64,000 nt of DNA from Ideonella_A sakaiensis_A. GTDB taxonomy: Bacteria; Pseudomonadota; Gammaproteobacteria; Burkholderiales; Burkholderiaceae_C. This document shows positions 26,868 through 35,911 of the stretch, in pieces. The DNA lies in contig NZ_CP182947.1 in the NCBI RefSeq assembly GCF_048320135.1, positions 4,774,001-4,838,000 on the forward strand, in the 5' to 3' direction. The notes beneath the pieces are model-generated. The model worked only from the letters and a program-made list of their open reading frames with translations, searched no databases and had not been told where the DNA came from. The translations under genes were made by a program, and so were the position numbers. Numbering within the stretch: position 1 is the stretch's first letter; each line of letters starts with the position of its first letter.

Positions 26868-27959
26868 TCAGCGCTTGCCGCGCGCGATCCGCCAGCCGAG
26901 TTCGGCCAGCGGCTTCGCGCCGGCCGCGGCCTGGCGCGCCTCGTCGCTGGAGGCGGTGCCGTCGACCACCCGTTTGGCAATGCCTTGCAGGATGCCAGCC
27001 ATCCTGAACAGGTTGTAGGCGAGGTAGAAGGTCCAGTCGGCAAGCACCGCGTCGACGTCATTGCCGGGCGTGGTGCGGCCGGTGCGCTCGCAATAGCGGC
27101 GCACATAGTCGCGTTCGTCCGGAATGCCGCGTGCGGCCAGGTCGAGGCCGCCAATGCCGCGGAAGACATTGGCCGAGATGTGCCACGACATGCAGTGGTA
27201 ACTGAAATCGGCAAGCGGGTGGCCGATCGTCGACAGTTCCCAGTCGAGCACCGCGAGCACACGCGGCTCATCCGGATGGAAGATCAGGTTGTCGAGCCGG
27301 TAGTCGCCGTGCACGATGCCGACCTGCCGCTCGTCGCGCGCGCTGGCCGGAATATTCGCCGGCAGCCAGGCCATCAGTTCTTCCATCGCGGCGATCGGCT
27401 CGGTCACCGACGCCTGGTACTGCTTGCTCCAGCGGCCGATCTGGCGCTCGAAATAGTTGCCCGGCCGGCCGTAGTCGCTCAGTCCGACGGCCGCCACGTC
27501 GACCCGATGCAGCGCGGCGATGACCCGGTTCATCTCGTCATAGATCGCCGATCGCTCTTGATTCGCCATCCCCGGCAGTGCCTGGTCCCACAACACGCGC
27601 CCGTCGACCATGTCCATCAGGTAGAAGGCCCGGCCGATCACCGATTCGTCCTCGCACAGCAGGTGCATCCCGGGTACTGGCACCTCGGTCGACTGCAGTG
27701 CCTGCATCACGCGGTATTCGCGTTCGATTGCGTGCGCCGACGGCAGCAGCTTCGCCTTCGGGCCGGGCTTGGTCCGCATCACGAAGCTGCGGTCGCCGCA
27801 AACCAGCTTGAAAGTCGGGTTCGACTGGCCGCCCTTGAACCGTTCGAGCCGCAGCGGCCCTGCGAAGCCGGGCAGTTCGCGGCTCAGGTAGGCAGACAAG
27901 GCATCGGTGTCGATCGCGTGCTGGGCCTGGTTGTTGGATGTTTCGGTCTGTTGAGGCAT
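26868..27959 (-). CDS. Phosphotransferase family protein (APH/ACAD10-like)
   Basis: This 363-residue aminoglycoside-phosphotransferase-fold kinase starts at MPQQTETSNNQ; a TTG three codons upstream is possible. The Gly-rich loop FKGGQSNPTF and Lys region FVMRTKPGPKAKLL lead to the catalytic loop VHGDYRLDNLIFH, whose Asp is the base, and DWELSTIGHPLAD, whose Asp binds metal. Relatives sit beside acyl-CoA dehydrogenases and are fused to one in ACAD10/11, which phosphorylate 4-hydroxy-acyl-CoAs. No dehydrogenase is adjacent here. It follows the Crp/Fnr gene with 15 bp between and is probably cotranscribed with it. Confidence 0.88.
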   Translation of the reverse strand: MPQQTETSNNQAQHAIDTDALSAYLSRELPGFAGPLRLERFKGGQSNPTFKLVCGDRSFVMRTKPGPKAKLLPSAHAIEREYRVMQALQSTEVPVPGMHLLCEDESVIGRAFYLMDMVDGRVLWDQALPGMANQERSAIYDEMNRVIAALHRVDVAAVGLSDYGRPGNYFERQIGRWSKQYQASVTEPIAAMEELMAWLPANIPASARDERQVGIVHGDYRLDNLIFHPDEPRVLAVLDWELSTIGHPLADFSYHCMSWHISANVFRGIGGLDLAARGIPDERDYVRRYCERTGRTTPGNDVDAVLADWTFYLAYNLFRMAGILQGIAKRVVDGTASSDEARQAAAGAKPLAELGWRIARGKR

Positions 27960-27974
27960 GGCTTGCAAGGTGGT

Positions 27975-28685
27975 TCAGGTCTGGTGTTCGGCGATCGCCA
28001 TCAGCTTTTCCCGCGACAGCACGACCAGCCGCGTCGGCTCGATGCGCACCGCGCCGTCGCGCTCGAAACCTTTCAGTTCCTGGTTGACGCGCTGGCGCGA
28101 TGCACCGAGCAGCTGGGCAAGATCCTCCTGCGCAAGCGCCAGTCCGATGCGGATTTCGTCGCCACTCCGGCTGCCGTAGCTGCGCGCGAGCAGCAGGATC
28201 TGTTTCGCCAGCCGCGAGGCCAGGGGCTTCGTATTGAGGTCCTCGAAGGCGTCGAACATCAGCCGCAGTCGGCGGCAGTTCAGGCGCAGCAAGGCGTCGT
28301 ACAGCTCGACGTGGCGGGCCAGCAGATCGTGGAAGTCTGCCCTGCGGACGATCAGCAGCGTCGTGTCGCCGTGCGCGGTGGCGTCGTGGGTGCGCGGCAG
28401 TCCATCGAACAGCGCGATGTCGCCGAACCACACGCCGGGCTCGACATAAGTCAGCGAAATCTGCCTGCCCGACAGCGACACCGAACTGATGCGGACCGCT
28501 CCGTTGGCAACGCCGCACCATTCGGCGGCGACATTGCCGCGCGCGGTGACCAGTTCGCCGTCGGCGATCCGCCTGACCGATGCCCGCGACAGGATGTCGG
28601 TGCGCAACGGCGCCGACAGCTTCGAGAACCACGATCCGGTTTCGATGTGTTGGCGCTCGGGCGGGGTGAGGGCAGACGAATACAT
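27975..28685 (-). CDS. Crp/Fnr family transcriptional regulator
   Basis: This is a 236-residue regulator. The ATG start MYSSALTPPERQHIETG is chosen; a GTG six codons upstream is possible. The cyclic-nucleotide-binding-like domain (about 20-135) includes ADGELVTARGNVAAEW and PGVWFGDIALFDGLPRTHDA. The dimer helix follows, then a winged helix with LAQEDLAQLLGASRQRVNQE as the recognition helix. There are no Cys clusters of the Fnr type. The effector cannot be told; a cAMP role is possible but untested. It is divergent from the FimV-like gene with 120 bp between. Confidence 0.92.
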   Translation of the reverse strand: MYSSALTPPERQHIETGSWFSKLSAPLRTDILSRASVRRIADGELVTARGNVAAEWCGVANGAVRISSVSLSGRQISLTYVEPGVWFGDIALFDGLPRTHDATAHGDTTLLIVRRADFHDLLARHVELYDALLRLNCRRLRLMFDAFEDLNTKPLASRLAKQILLLARSYGSRSGDEIRIGLALAQEDLAQLLGASRQRVNQELKGFERDGAVRIEPTRLVVLSREKLMAIAEHQT

Positions 28686-28805
28686 TGGGCGATTGGCTGG
28701 CACGCGAAGCGCCAGGCATCTTATTGTGCGACGTCGCGAGGCCGCGCCAGCCGCAGCGACATGACGTTCCGGGCGACCGAGCGACCTGCTTGCGAATGTA
28801 TCTTC

Positions 28806-31067
28806 ATGTTAGAGTCATTCGACACCGAACACCCCCTCCGCATGCGCCGACCTGCTACCGCCGTTACCGTTGGTTTGATGCTGTTGCTGGTCAGTGCCAG
28901 CGTCTTCGCGCTCGGCATGGGACGGGTGCGGACCGCCAGTTTCCTTGGTGATCCGCTCGATTTCACGGTCGCGCTGCTGGCCCAGCCTGGCGATCCGGTC
29001 GTTCCGGAATGCATCAGCGCCGATGTCTATTCCGGCGAGTCGCGAGTGCCGGACGACCTCGTGCGCATCAGCATCGACCGCGCCCGCGATGGTGCTCCGA
29101 GCTCGCTGCGCGTGGTCACGGCGACCCGCATCGACGAACCATTGGCGCGCGTCGATCTGCGGCTCGAATGCGGCACGTCGATCCGCCGCAGCTATGTGGT
29201 CTTCATCGATCCGCCGACGCTCGACCTCGCACGCACCGAGCGTTTCGCTGCCGCCGATGGTTTGCAACCGCAGTTGCCAGCTCGGCGCGCCGCCGAGCCG
29301 TCCACTGCCGCCACACCTGCGCGCGCGGCGTCGCGGCGGGCTTCGACGGCGTCCGGACGTGCACCGTCGTCGGCGCGCTCCAGCGGCGGTGGTGCATCGC
29401 GCGCAGCGCGGCCGCAGCGCAGTGCCGCAGCAGCGCCGCCGCGCCGCGCTTCGACACGCGACACCAGGGTTGCCGCCGTTCCGCGCGAAGCCCCGGCCAC
29501 CAGCAGCCTGAAACTTGAATCGGCGCCGCCAGTGCTGCCGGGCGCAGACACGGCCGGTGGTGCTGCTCGGTCGGCAGCCGGCGGCTCGGCGACCGCCGAT
29601 CCGACATTGGCCGCGGCCAGCGCCGCGCCCGCTGCAGCGGCAAGCCCGACCGCCAGCGGTGTCGTCGTCGGTGTTGCGCCGTCGGCATCGGCAGCGGTCA
29701 GTGGCCTGCTCGGAGAGTTGGCCGCGAAGGCCGATGCCGATGCGATGCTCGTCAGTGCCGACAAGCTGCGTGCACTCGACGAAAACCTGGCGCGCCTGCG
29801 CAGCGACAACGAGGCGCTGCAACGCAGCAGCGCCGAACTGCAGCAGCGGCTGCTTGCGGCGGAACAGGATCGTTCATCGAATACGCTGATTTATGGCCTC
29901 GCGGCCGCGATGCTGTTGTTGCTGCTCGCGGTGATCGCCTTGCTGGTCAGGCAGTCGGCGATGCGCCGCGAGTCTGACTGGCTGAAGGCTGCCGCCGAGA
30001 ATTCGCCGCCGGTCGATCCGACGATCGGCGCCGTGCGTTCAATCGTCCGGCCGTCGGCAGCCGCCGGCAGCCATGCAGCGGCCGACGCGGCCGCGGCGGC
30101 AGCGGCGGCGCGGTTGTCCGAGAAGGCGACGACGCCGGGCCCGCGCGCCGCGCTGCATCCGGGCGCTGGAAAATCCGCCGCGCCGGTTGTCGGCGGCGCG
30201 GCCGCCGCCGCTGCAGGCGCTGCGGGGCTGGCCGCTGCCGACGATGACGATGACGATGCCTCGGCAGCGCCAGCACCGGCGGCCGCGAGAGCGTTCGACA
30301 CCACCGCGGTGCACGAGCCAAGACAGGATGTCAGCGTCGATGAATTGATTGACCTCGAGCAGCAGGCCGACTTTTTCGAGGTGCTCGGCCAGGATGACGC
30401 GGCGGTCGACCTGTTGAACGGCCACCTGCAGGGCACTGGCGGCGTCAGTCCGATGCCGTATCTGAAGTTGCTCGAAATCCATCGCCGGCGCGGTGAACGG
30501 GCTGCCTACGACCGTGTCCGCGAGCGCTTCAACCGGCGGTTCGGTGCCTTCGCGCCCGAATGGGAAGCGCATTCGGGCCACGACCGCGGGCTGCAGGACT
30601 ATCCGCAGATCGTCGAGCAGCTGCAGCGCGGCTGGGACAGCCCCACGCACGCGATGAATACGCTGACCGACCTGCTGTTCAAGCGGCATGAAGGCGCCGA
30701 GACCTTCGACCTGCCGGCATACGCCGAGCTGCTGTTCCTGTATTCGATCGCCCGCGACCTGGCCGAGACCGAGGCTTCGTCCAGCGACGTCGACCTGCTG
30801 CTGCCGCTCGACGACGGCGACGCGGATCGCAGCTTCAGCCTTGATGCTGCTGATGGTTCGCCGGATACCCTGCCGGTTGATCCTTCCGCCGATCTGGCCG
30901 ACTTGCCGCCGACGGTGCCCGAGTCGAGACCAGACGCGGCCGCCCCGGAACCGGCGCCACCGGCGCCTGCCCCCGGCGAGCGCTCGCTGCCAGACCTCGA
31001 CTTCGATTTGCCCGACCTCGATCTGCACGAGCCCAAGGAGCCCAAGGGCCCGCTGTCGAAGAACTGA
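28806..31067 (+). CDS. FimV/HubP-like membrane-anchored polar scaffold protein
   Basis: This is a 753-residue protein; a start 12 codons later (MRRPATAVTV) would place the signal peptide at the terminus. The signal segment (about 13-36) precedes LGMGRVRTASFLGDPLDFTV, the FimV N-terminal beta-domain signature. An Ala/Ser/Arg-rich disordered region spans about 150-310. A coiled coil (about 315-358) leads to one membrane helix (about 361-383). The cytoplasmic part is Ala-rich then acidic, with a TPR-like block (about 511-600, DDAAVDLLNGHLQG). FimV proteins organise cell poles and type IV pili. No peptidoglycan-binding LysM motif was recognised. It converges on the aminotransferase gene. Confidence 0.85.
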   Translation: MLESFDTEHPLRMRRPATAVTVGLMLLLVSASVFALGMGRVRTASFLGDPLDFTVALLAQPGDPVVPECISADVYSGESRVPDDLVRISIDRARDGAPSSLRVVTATRIDEPLARVDLRLECGTSIRRSYVVFIDPPTLDLARTERFAAADGLQPQLPARRAAEPSTAATPARAASRRASTASGRAPSSARSSGGGASRAARPQRSAAAAPPRRASTRDTRVAAVPREAPATSSLKLESAPPVLPGADTAGGAARSAAGGSATADPTLAAASAAPAAAASPTASGVVVGVAPSASAAVSGLLGELAAKADADAMLVSADKLRALDENLARLRSDNEALQRSSAELQQRLLAAEQDRSSNTLIYGLAAAMLLLLLAVIALLVRQSAMRRESDWLKAAAENSPPVDPTIGAVRSIVRPSAAAGSHAAADAAAAAAAARLSEKATTPGPRAALHPGAGKSAAPVVGGAAAAAAGAAGLAAADDDDDDASAAPAPAAARAFDTTAVHEPRQDVSVDELIDLEQQADFFEVLGQDDAAVDLLNGHLQGTGGVSPMPYLKLLEIHRRRGERAAYDRVRERFNRRFGAFAPEWEAHSGHDRGLQDYPQIVEQLQRGWDSPTHAMNTLTDLLFKRHEGAETFDLPAYAELLFLYSIARDLAETEASSSDVDLLLPLDDGDADRSFSLDAADGSPDTLPVDPSADLADLPPTVPESRPDAAAPEPAPPAPAPGERSLPDLDFDLPDLDLHEPKEPKGPLSKN

Positions 31068-31088
31068 TGCGCCCGGCGGGGCGCTGCG

Positions 31089-32249
31089 TCAGAGGCCGCT
31101 CAGGCGGCCCAGCGCATGCTGCAGCGTCTCGTCCTTCTTCGCGAAGCAGAAACGCGCCAGGTGCTGGTCGCGGCCGTCCGAATAGAACGCCGACAGCGGA
31201 ATCGCCGCGACACCGACCTCGCGCGTCAGCCAGCTGCAGAATTCTGCTTCCGGCAGCTGGCTGACCTCGCTGTAGTCGACGACCTGGAAATAGCTGCCTT
31301 CGCTCGGCAGCAGCCGCAGCCGGCTGTTGCCGAGCCCGGCGCGGAACAGATCCCGCTTGTGCTGGTAGAACGCCGGCAGATCCAGATAGGGCCGGGCATC
31401 CGCCATGTAGCTGGCCAGCGCATGCTGCATCGGCGTATTGACCGTGAAGACATTGAACTGGTGCACCTTGCGGAATTCGGCCGTCAATGGCGCCGGTGCC
31501 GCGACGTAGCCGATTTTCCAGCCGGTCACGTGGTAGGTCTTGCCGAAACTCGAGACGATCACGCTGCGCGCGGCCAGTTCCGGCCAGCGCGCGACGCTCT
31601 GGTGTGGTGCGCCGTCGAACACCATGTGTTCGTAGACCTCGTCGGAGATCACGATCACGCCGGTCGGCCGCAGCAGCTCGGCGAGCTGCTGCATGTCCTC
31701 GGCGCGCCAGACGGTGCCGCTCGGGTTGTGTGGTGAATTGATGATGATCGCCCGCGTATTCGGGCGCAGCGCCGCGGCGATGCGGTCGAAATCGGGGCGG
31801 AAAGTCTGCGGCGTCAGCGCCACATGAACCGGCCGCGCGCCGGCCAGCACGATATTCGGCTCGTAGCTGTCGTAGCAGGGATCGAGCACGATCACCTCGT
31901 CGCCCGGATGGACCAGCGCAAGGATGGCGGTCAGGATCGCCTGCGTCGCGCCGGCGGTGATCGTGATTTCGGTGCCGGCGTCGTAGCGGTGGCCGTACAG
32001 CGTCGCGATCTTCGCCGCCACCGCGTCGCGCAGCGGCGCAATGCCGGTCATCGGCGGATACTGGTTGTGGCCTTGCCGCATCGCCTCGGTGACCGCATCG
32101 AGCAGCGCCGGGTCGCCGGCGAAATCCGGAAAACCCTGGCCCAGATTGACCGCGCCATGCTGCTGCGCGAGCGCCGACATCACGGTGAAGATGGTGGTGC
32201 CGACGCTCGGCAGCCGGCTGGTGACGGCGGGGGACTGGAAATCGGTCAT
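31089..32249 (-). CDS. ybdL: PLP-dependent aminotransferase, YbdL (methionine) type
   Basis: This is a 386-residue class I/II aminotransferase. The start MTDFQSPAVTSRLPSVGTTI is fixed by the family N-terminus, although the frame stays open upstream. The PLP site is SSFGKTYHVTGWKIGY (Lys forms the Schiff base), with NSPHNPSGTVW and ISDEVYEHMVFDG contacting the cofactor. NLGQGFPDFAGDP is the hallmark of the YbdL/kynurenine aminotransferase branch. E. coli YbdL prefers methionine, and the neighbouring cysB gene makes a sulfur amino acid role plausible. Last gene of the lptF operon, 25 nt after cysB. Confidence 0.9.
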   Translation of the reverse strand: MTDFQSPAVTSRLPSVGTTIFTVMSALAQQHGAVNLGQGFPDFAGDPALLDAVTEAMRQGHNQYPPMTGIAPLRDAVAAKIATLYGHRYDAGTEITITAGATQAILTAILALVHPGDEVIVLDPCYDSYEPNIVLAGARPVHVALTPQTFRPDFDRIAAALRPNTRAIIINSPHNPSGTVWRAEDMQQLAELLRPTGVIVISDEVYEHMVFDGAPHQSVARWPELAARSVIVSSFGKTYHVTGWKIGYVAAPAPLTAEFRKVHQFNVFTVNTPMQHALASYMADARPYLDLPAFYQHKRDLFRAGLGNSRLRLLPSEGSYFQVVDYSEVSQLPEAEFCSWLTREVGVAAIPLSAFYSDGRDQHLARFCFAKKDETLQHALGRLSGL

Positions 32250-32274
32250 CAGAGGGATCGCAGAAAAATGCTGG

Positions 32275-33219
32275 TCAGAGCTGGTAGTCGTCGGGATTGC
32301 CGGAGATCGCACGCGCGACGAGGTTGCGGCCGAGGCGGTCGGACAGCATCTCGGCGAACGAATAGACGAAGCTGCGCAGGTAGGCGCCACGCTTGAATGC
32401 AATGCGGGCGACATTCTGGCCGAACAGATGGCCGACCGGCCGCGCGACCAGTTCGCCGTTGGCCGGGTCGTCGCGGACAGCCATCTCGGCGACGATGCCG
32501 ACCCCCATGCCGAGCCGCACATAGGTCTTGATGACATCCGAATCGATCGCCTCGAGCACGATGTTCGGTTTCAGCTGGCGCGTCTCGAAGGCATGGTCGA
32601 TGCGCGTTCTGCCGGTGAAGCTCGGGTGGTAGGAAATCAGCGGCTGCACGACCAGGTCTTCGAGGCTGAGCCGCTCGACGCGGGCCAGCGGATGGCCGAC
32701 CGGCATCACCGCGACGTGTTGCCATTCATAACAGGGCAGCGAGACCAGCGCGTCGAAATTCTCCAGCGACTCGGTCGCCAGCCCGACTTCGGCGACCTCG
32801 TCGATCACCATCTGCGCCACCTGTTCGGGCGTTCCCTGGTGCAGGCTGATGTTGACTTTCGGAAAACGCTTGCGCAGCTGCGCGACCGGCGCCGGCAACA
32901 CATAACGCGCCTGCGTGTGGGTGGTTGCAATCGACAGCGTGCCGGCGTCCTGCTTGGAGAATTCCTCGCCGATCCGCTTCAGGTTGTTGACCTCGGCCAT
33001 GATCAGCTCGATCGAGCGCAGCACCGCAACGCCAGGTTCGGTGACGCGTTTCAGCCGTTTGCCGTGGCGAGCGAAGATTTCGATGCCGAGTTCGTCTTCG
33101 AGCTCGAGGATGGCCTTCGAAACGCCAGGCTGCGACGTGAACAGCGCCTTCGCCGTTTCAGTCAGGTTCAGGTTGCGCCGGACGGCCTCCTGGACAAAGC
33201 GGAACTGGTGCAGGTTCAT
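32275..33219 (-). CDS. cysB: LysR-type regulator of sulfur assimilation, CysB/Cbl
   Basis: This 314-residue regulator has an N-terminal winged helix (MNLHQFRFVQEAVRRNLNLT, LFTSQPGVSKAILELEDELG) and a periplasmic-binding-like effector domain. The domain includes ATTHTQARYVLP, the sulfate/acetylserine-binding segment of CysB and Cbl. CysB activates sulfate-uptake and cysteine genes when O- or N-acetylserine is high. Its ATG overlaps the stop of cbiX by 4 nt. No sulfate transport or cys genes are in the window. Confidence 0.94.
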   Translation of the reverse strand: MNLHQFRFVQEAVRRNLNLTETAKALFTSQPGVSKAILELEDELGIEIFARHGKRLKRVTEPGVAVLRSIELIMAEVNNLKRIGEEFSKQDAGTLSIATTHTQARYVLPAPVAQLRKRFPKVNISLHQGTPEQVAQMVIDEVAEVGLATESLENFDALVSLPCYEWQHVAVMPVGHPLARVERLSLEDLVVQPLISYHPSFTGRTRIDHAFETRQLKPNIVLEAIDSDVIKTYVRLGMGVGIVAEMAVRDDPANGELVARPVGHLFGQNVARIAFKRGAYLRSFVYSFAEMLSDRLGRNLVARAISGNPDDYQL

Positions 33220-33653
33220 CGGCTGCCGCCATCGGGCGGGGTGGGTTCGGAGGAAGGGCCGCCGCCGATCCAGCTCAGCGATGCCTCGGCCATTGCCGCG
33301 ACGACGCCGGGCATCTCGCCGACCGCCGGCCGCAGTTCCCAGCGGATGCGCGGATAGCGCTCGGCGAGCGTGCGCAGCAGCGCCGGCAGATCCTTGCGCA
33401 CATGGCCGCCGGCGCCGAGGAACAGCGGCACGACATCGACATGTTCGCAGCCGGATTCGGCAAGGGCCTGGCCGGCGGTCGGCAGATCGGGCTGCATGAA
33501 TTCGAGAAAGGCGAGCCGCACCTGCAGCGGCGGCTGCAGGCCGGCGCCGGCGCGCGTCGCCCGTGCCGCCACGGCCTCGAACGGCAATGCCCAGTTCGGG
33601 TCGCGGGCTCCGTGAGCGAACAGCAGCAGCCCCTTGCGCATCGCCGTCGTCAT
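33216..33653 (-). CDS. cbiX: Sirohydrochlorin chelatase, CbiX-type
   Basis: This 145-residue short (CbiXS-like) chelatase inserts Fe2+ or Co2+ into sirohydrochlorin. GLLLFAHGARDPNWALPF contains the first metal-binding His; HVDVVPLFLGAGGHVRKDLP contains the second. The start MTTAMRKG overlaps the stop of lptG (TGATG); an ATG four codons later is an alternative. The tail is Gly/Pro-rich. Position in front of cysB suggests supply of sirohaem for sulfite reductase. Confidence 0.9.
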   Translation of the reverse strand: MTTAMRKGLLLFAHGARDPNWALPFEAVAARATRAGAGLQPPLQVRLAFLEFMQPDLPTAGQALAESGCEHVDVVPLFLGAGGHVRKDLPALLRTLAERYPRIRWELRPAVGEMPGVVAAMAEASLSWIGGGPSSEPTPPDGGSR

Positions 33654-34765
33654 CAGCGGTAGCGCACCAGCCAGGCGAAGGCGCCCAGCGACAGCAGCAG
33701 GTACAGCCCGCTCGGCACCAGCGCGGTCAGCCACGGCGTCCAGTTGCGCAGCAGGCCGAGGTGCCCGGCAACATTGTTCAGCAACACGAAACTGATGCCG
33801 AGCATGATGCCGCCGAAGATCTTCAGGCTGATGCCGCCGGCGCGTGCGTGCAGGTAGGCAAACGGCAGGGCCAGCGCAACCATCACGATGCAGGCGAACG
33901 GATAGAACGCGCGTTTCCAGAACTGGATCTCCTGCCGCTGCGCGGCCTGATCGTTGGCCGACAGATGGCCGATATAGCGCCACAGTTCCCAAGTCGACAT
34001 CGTCGCCAGCGGCAGCACGGCGGCGGCAACGACATCGGCGGACAGGCCGCTCGACCAGTCCATCGCTTCGAGCTTGCTGCTTTCGATGCGGGGTGGCTGC
34101 TGCACCGGCGCCGTCGCATCGAAACCCGACCAGCGGGTCATCTCCACGTCGCGCAGCGCCCAGCGGCCGTTCCTGTCGACGGTGCCGGATTCAGCGGCGA
34201 TGCGCTTGACCAGCGAGCCGTCGCCGCCGAACTCGTAGATACGGATGCCTTCGAGCTGGTTGCCGGAGCCGGCGCTCGCGACATTGACCGCGACATTGTG
34301 TTCGCCGTCGGTGGAGACCTGGCGGTCCTTCAGCCAGGCGCCGGCACGGCCGCCGCTGAAACCGGAGCGCAATTCCTCGGCCTGCTGTTCGGCATACGGC
34401 GCGACATAGTCGCCGATCACGAACGTGAAGACCGCGAAGATCAGGCCGAGGCCGGCAAGCAGCGACAAAGCCCGGCCCGGGCCGAGCCCGCCGGTGCGCA
34501 GGATCGTGAATTCAGACGACTGCGCCATCCGCGCCAGTGCATAGATGGTGCCGATCAGCACCGCGATCGGCGCCAGTTCGTAGAGGTGGCCGGGAATCTC
34601 GAGCAGGCTGTACGCGGCCGCATCGAGCGCGGTGTAGCCACGTTTGCCGACATCGCCGAGTTCATCGACAAAATCGATGAAGAAGAACAGCGACAGGAAG
34701 GCCAGCGCGACGAATACCACCGCGCTGACGATGTCGAGGTAGAACAGACGGCGAACGGTTTTCAT
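33653..34765 (-). CDS. lptG: LPS export ABC transporter permease LptG
   Basis: This 370-residue inner-membrane permease has six predicted helices: three N-terminal (IVSAVVFVALAFLSLFFFI and following), a periplasmic beta-jellyroll (about 130-265), then three C-terminal helices (FACIVMVALALPFAYL onward). With LptF, and LptB encoded elsewhere, it extracts LPS from the inner membrane and feeds the LptC-A-D bridge. MKTVRRLFYLDIVSAV is the family start. The start overlaps lptF by 4 nt. Confidence 0.95.
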   Translation of the reverse strand: MKTVRRLFYLDIVSAVVFVALAFLSLFFFIDFVDELGDVGKRGYTALDAAAYSLLEIPGHLYELAPIAVLIGTIYALARMAQSSEFTILRTGGLGPGRALSLLAGLGLIFAVFTFVIGDYVAPYAEQQAEELRSGFSGGRAGAWLKDRQVSTDGEHNVAVNVASAGSGNQLEGIRIYEFGGDGSLVKRIAAESGTVDRNGRWALRDVEMTRWSGFDATAPVQQPPRIESSKLEAMDWSSGLSADVVAAAVLPLATMSTWELWRYIGHLSANDQAAQRQEIQFWKRAFYPFACIVMVALALPFAYLHARAGGISLKIFGGIMLGISFVLLNNVAGHLGLLRNWTPWLTALVPSGLYLLLSLGAFAWLVRYR

Positions 34766-35883
34766 GCCGCCGCTCCGGCCGGCGGTGACGCTGCGAGGCG
34801 GCTGCGCCGTTGCCACGGCATGCCGCGGATGCTGTTGTCGCGCCACCAGATCAGCGCCAGCGCCAGCAGCATCGTGCCGCCGTGGGCCAGCAGCAGCGCA
34901 GCGCCGAGCCCGAGCTTGCCATTGGTGACCCAGGCCTTGGTCAGGTTGATCAGGTTGTAATAGACGACGAAGCTGAGCAGCGCAAACAGCATGTTCCAGT
35001 TGCCGGCGCGGCGCGGGTTTGCATAGGACAGGCCGATGCCGAGCAGCACCATGTTGCTGGCCGCCAGCAGCAGGCCCATCCGCCACGCCAGTTCACCCTG
35101 GAACGGCGGATCGGGCTGGCGCAGCAACTCGAGGCTGTGCCTGGCCTTCGGCGGGCGCTGCTTGTTGTCGCTGCTGACGCGTTCGCCGACGCTGGCCGAA
35201 TACGACTCGAAGCGCGAGATCGTCGTCTCGCCGGATTTTTCATCGATGTCGTTGCGCTGGCCGCGCTGCAACACCAGCATCCGCTCGTCGTCGCGCCATT
35301 CGATCTGGCCGCGTTCGGCGGTGGTGACCGATTCGCCGTTGTCGGAATTGCTCAGGATGAAGACATTGTGGCCGGTCGTGCTGTCCGGCGTGTCGCGGTC
35401 GATGAAAAAGGTGCGGCGCCCATCCTTCGAGGTCTGGAAGGTGCCGGCGGCGACGCGCGACAGGTCGGAGCGTGCCTCGAACCGCGCCTGCAGGTCGACC
35501 GCGCGCTGGTTGACCCACGGCCAGACGAACAATGCCAGCAGGCCGACCACCAGCAGCACCGGCCATGCGGTGCCGAGCACCGGGCCGACGAAGCGGCTCA
35601 GGCCGACGCCGCTGGCAAACCAGATCGTCATCTCGCTGTCGCGGTACATGCGGCTCAACGTCGCAACGATCGCGATGAACAGCGACAACGCGAGGATCGT
35701 CGGCAGATGGCCGAGCGCGGTATAGGCCAGCAGCAGCACCACGTCCTGCGGCGAGACCCGGCCGAGTGCAGCCTGGCCAAGCGTGCGGATCAGCATCATC
35801 GTCAGCACGATCGTGATGATGACGACCAGCGTCGCGCCGAAACTGCGTGCCAGATCGCGACGCAATGTGGAATCGAATAACAT
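34762..35883 (-). CDS. lptF: LPS export ABC transporter permease LptF
   Basis: This 373-residue partner of LptG has the same topology. The start MLFDSTLRRDLARSFGATL matches the family; an upstream in-frame extension is unlike homologues. The LRTLGQAALGRVSPQDVVLL segment and the jellyroll region with QIEWRDDERMLVLQRGQR are typical. It is the first gene of an apparent five-gene operon (lptF-lptG-cbiX-cysB-ybdL). It diverges from pepA with only 28 bp between start codons, so its promoter must lie within the pepA coding region or overlap that of pepA. Confidence 0.95.
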   Translation of the reverse strand: MLFDSTLRRDLARSFGATLVVIITIVLTMMLIRTLGQAALGRVSPQDVVLLLAYTALGHLPTILALSLFIAIVATLSRMYRDSEMTIWFASGVGLSRFVGPVLGTAWPVLLVVGLLALFVWPWVNQRAVDLQARFEARSDLSRVAAGTFQTSKDGRRTFFIDRDTPDSTTGHNVFILSNSDNGESVTTAERGQIEWRDDERMLVLQRGQRNDIDEKSGETTISRFESYSASVGERVSSDNKQRPPKARHSLELLRQPDPPFQGELAWRMGLLLAASNMVLLGIGLSYANPRRAGNWNMLFALLSFVVYYNLINLTKAWVTNGKLGLGAALLLAHGGTMLLALALIWWRDNSIRGMPWQRRSRLAASPPAGAAA

Positions 35884-35911
35884 CGTTGATTGCCTGATCC
35901 TTCTGGACATT

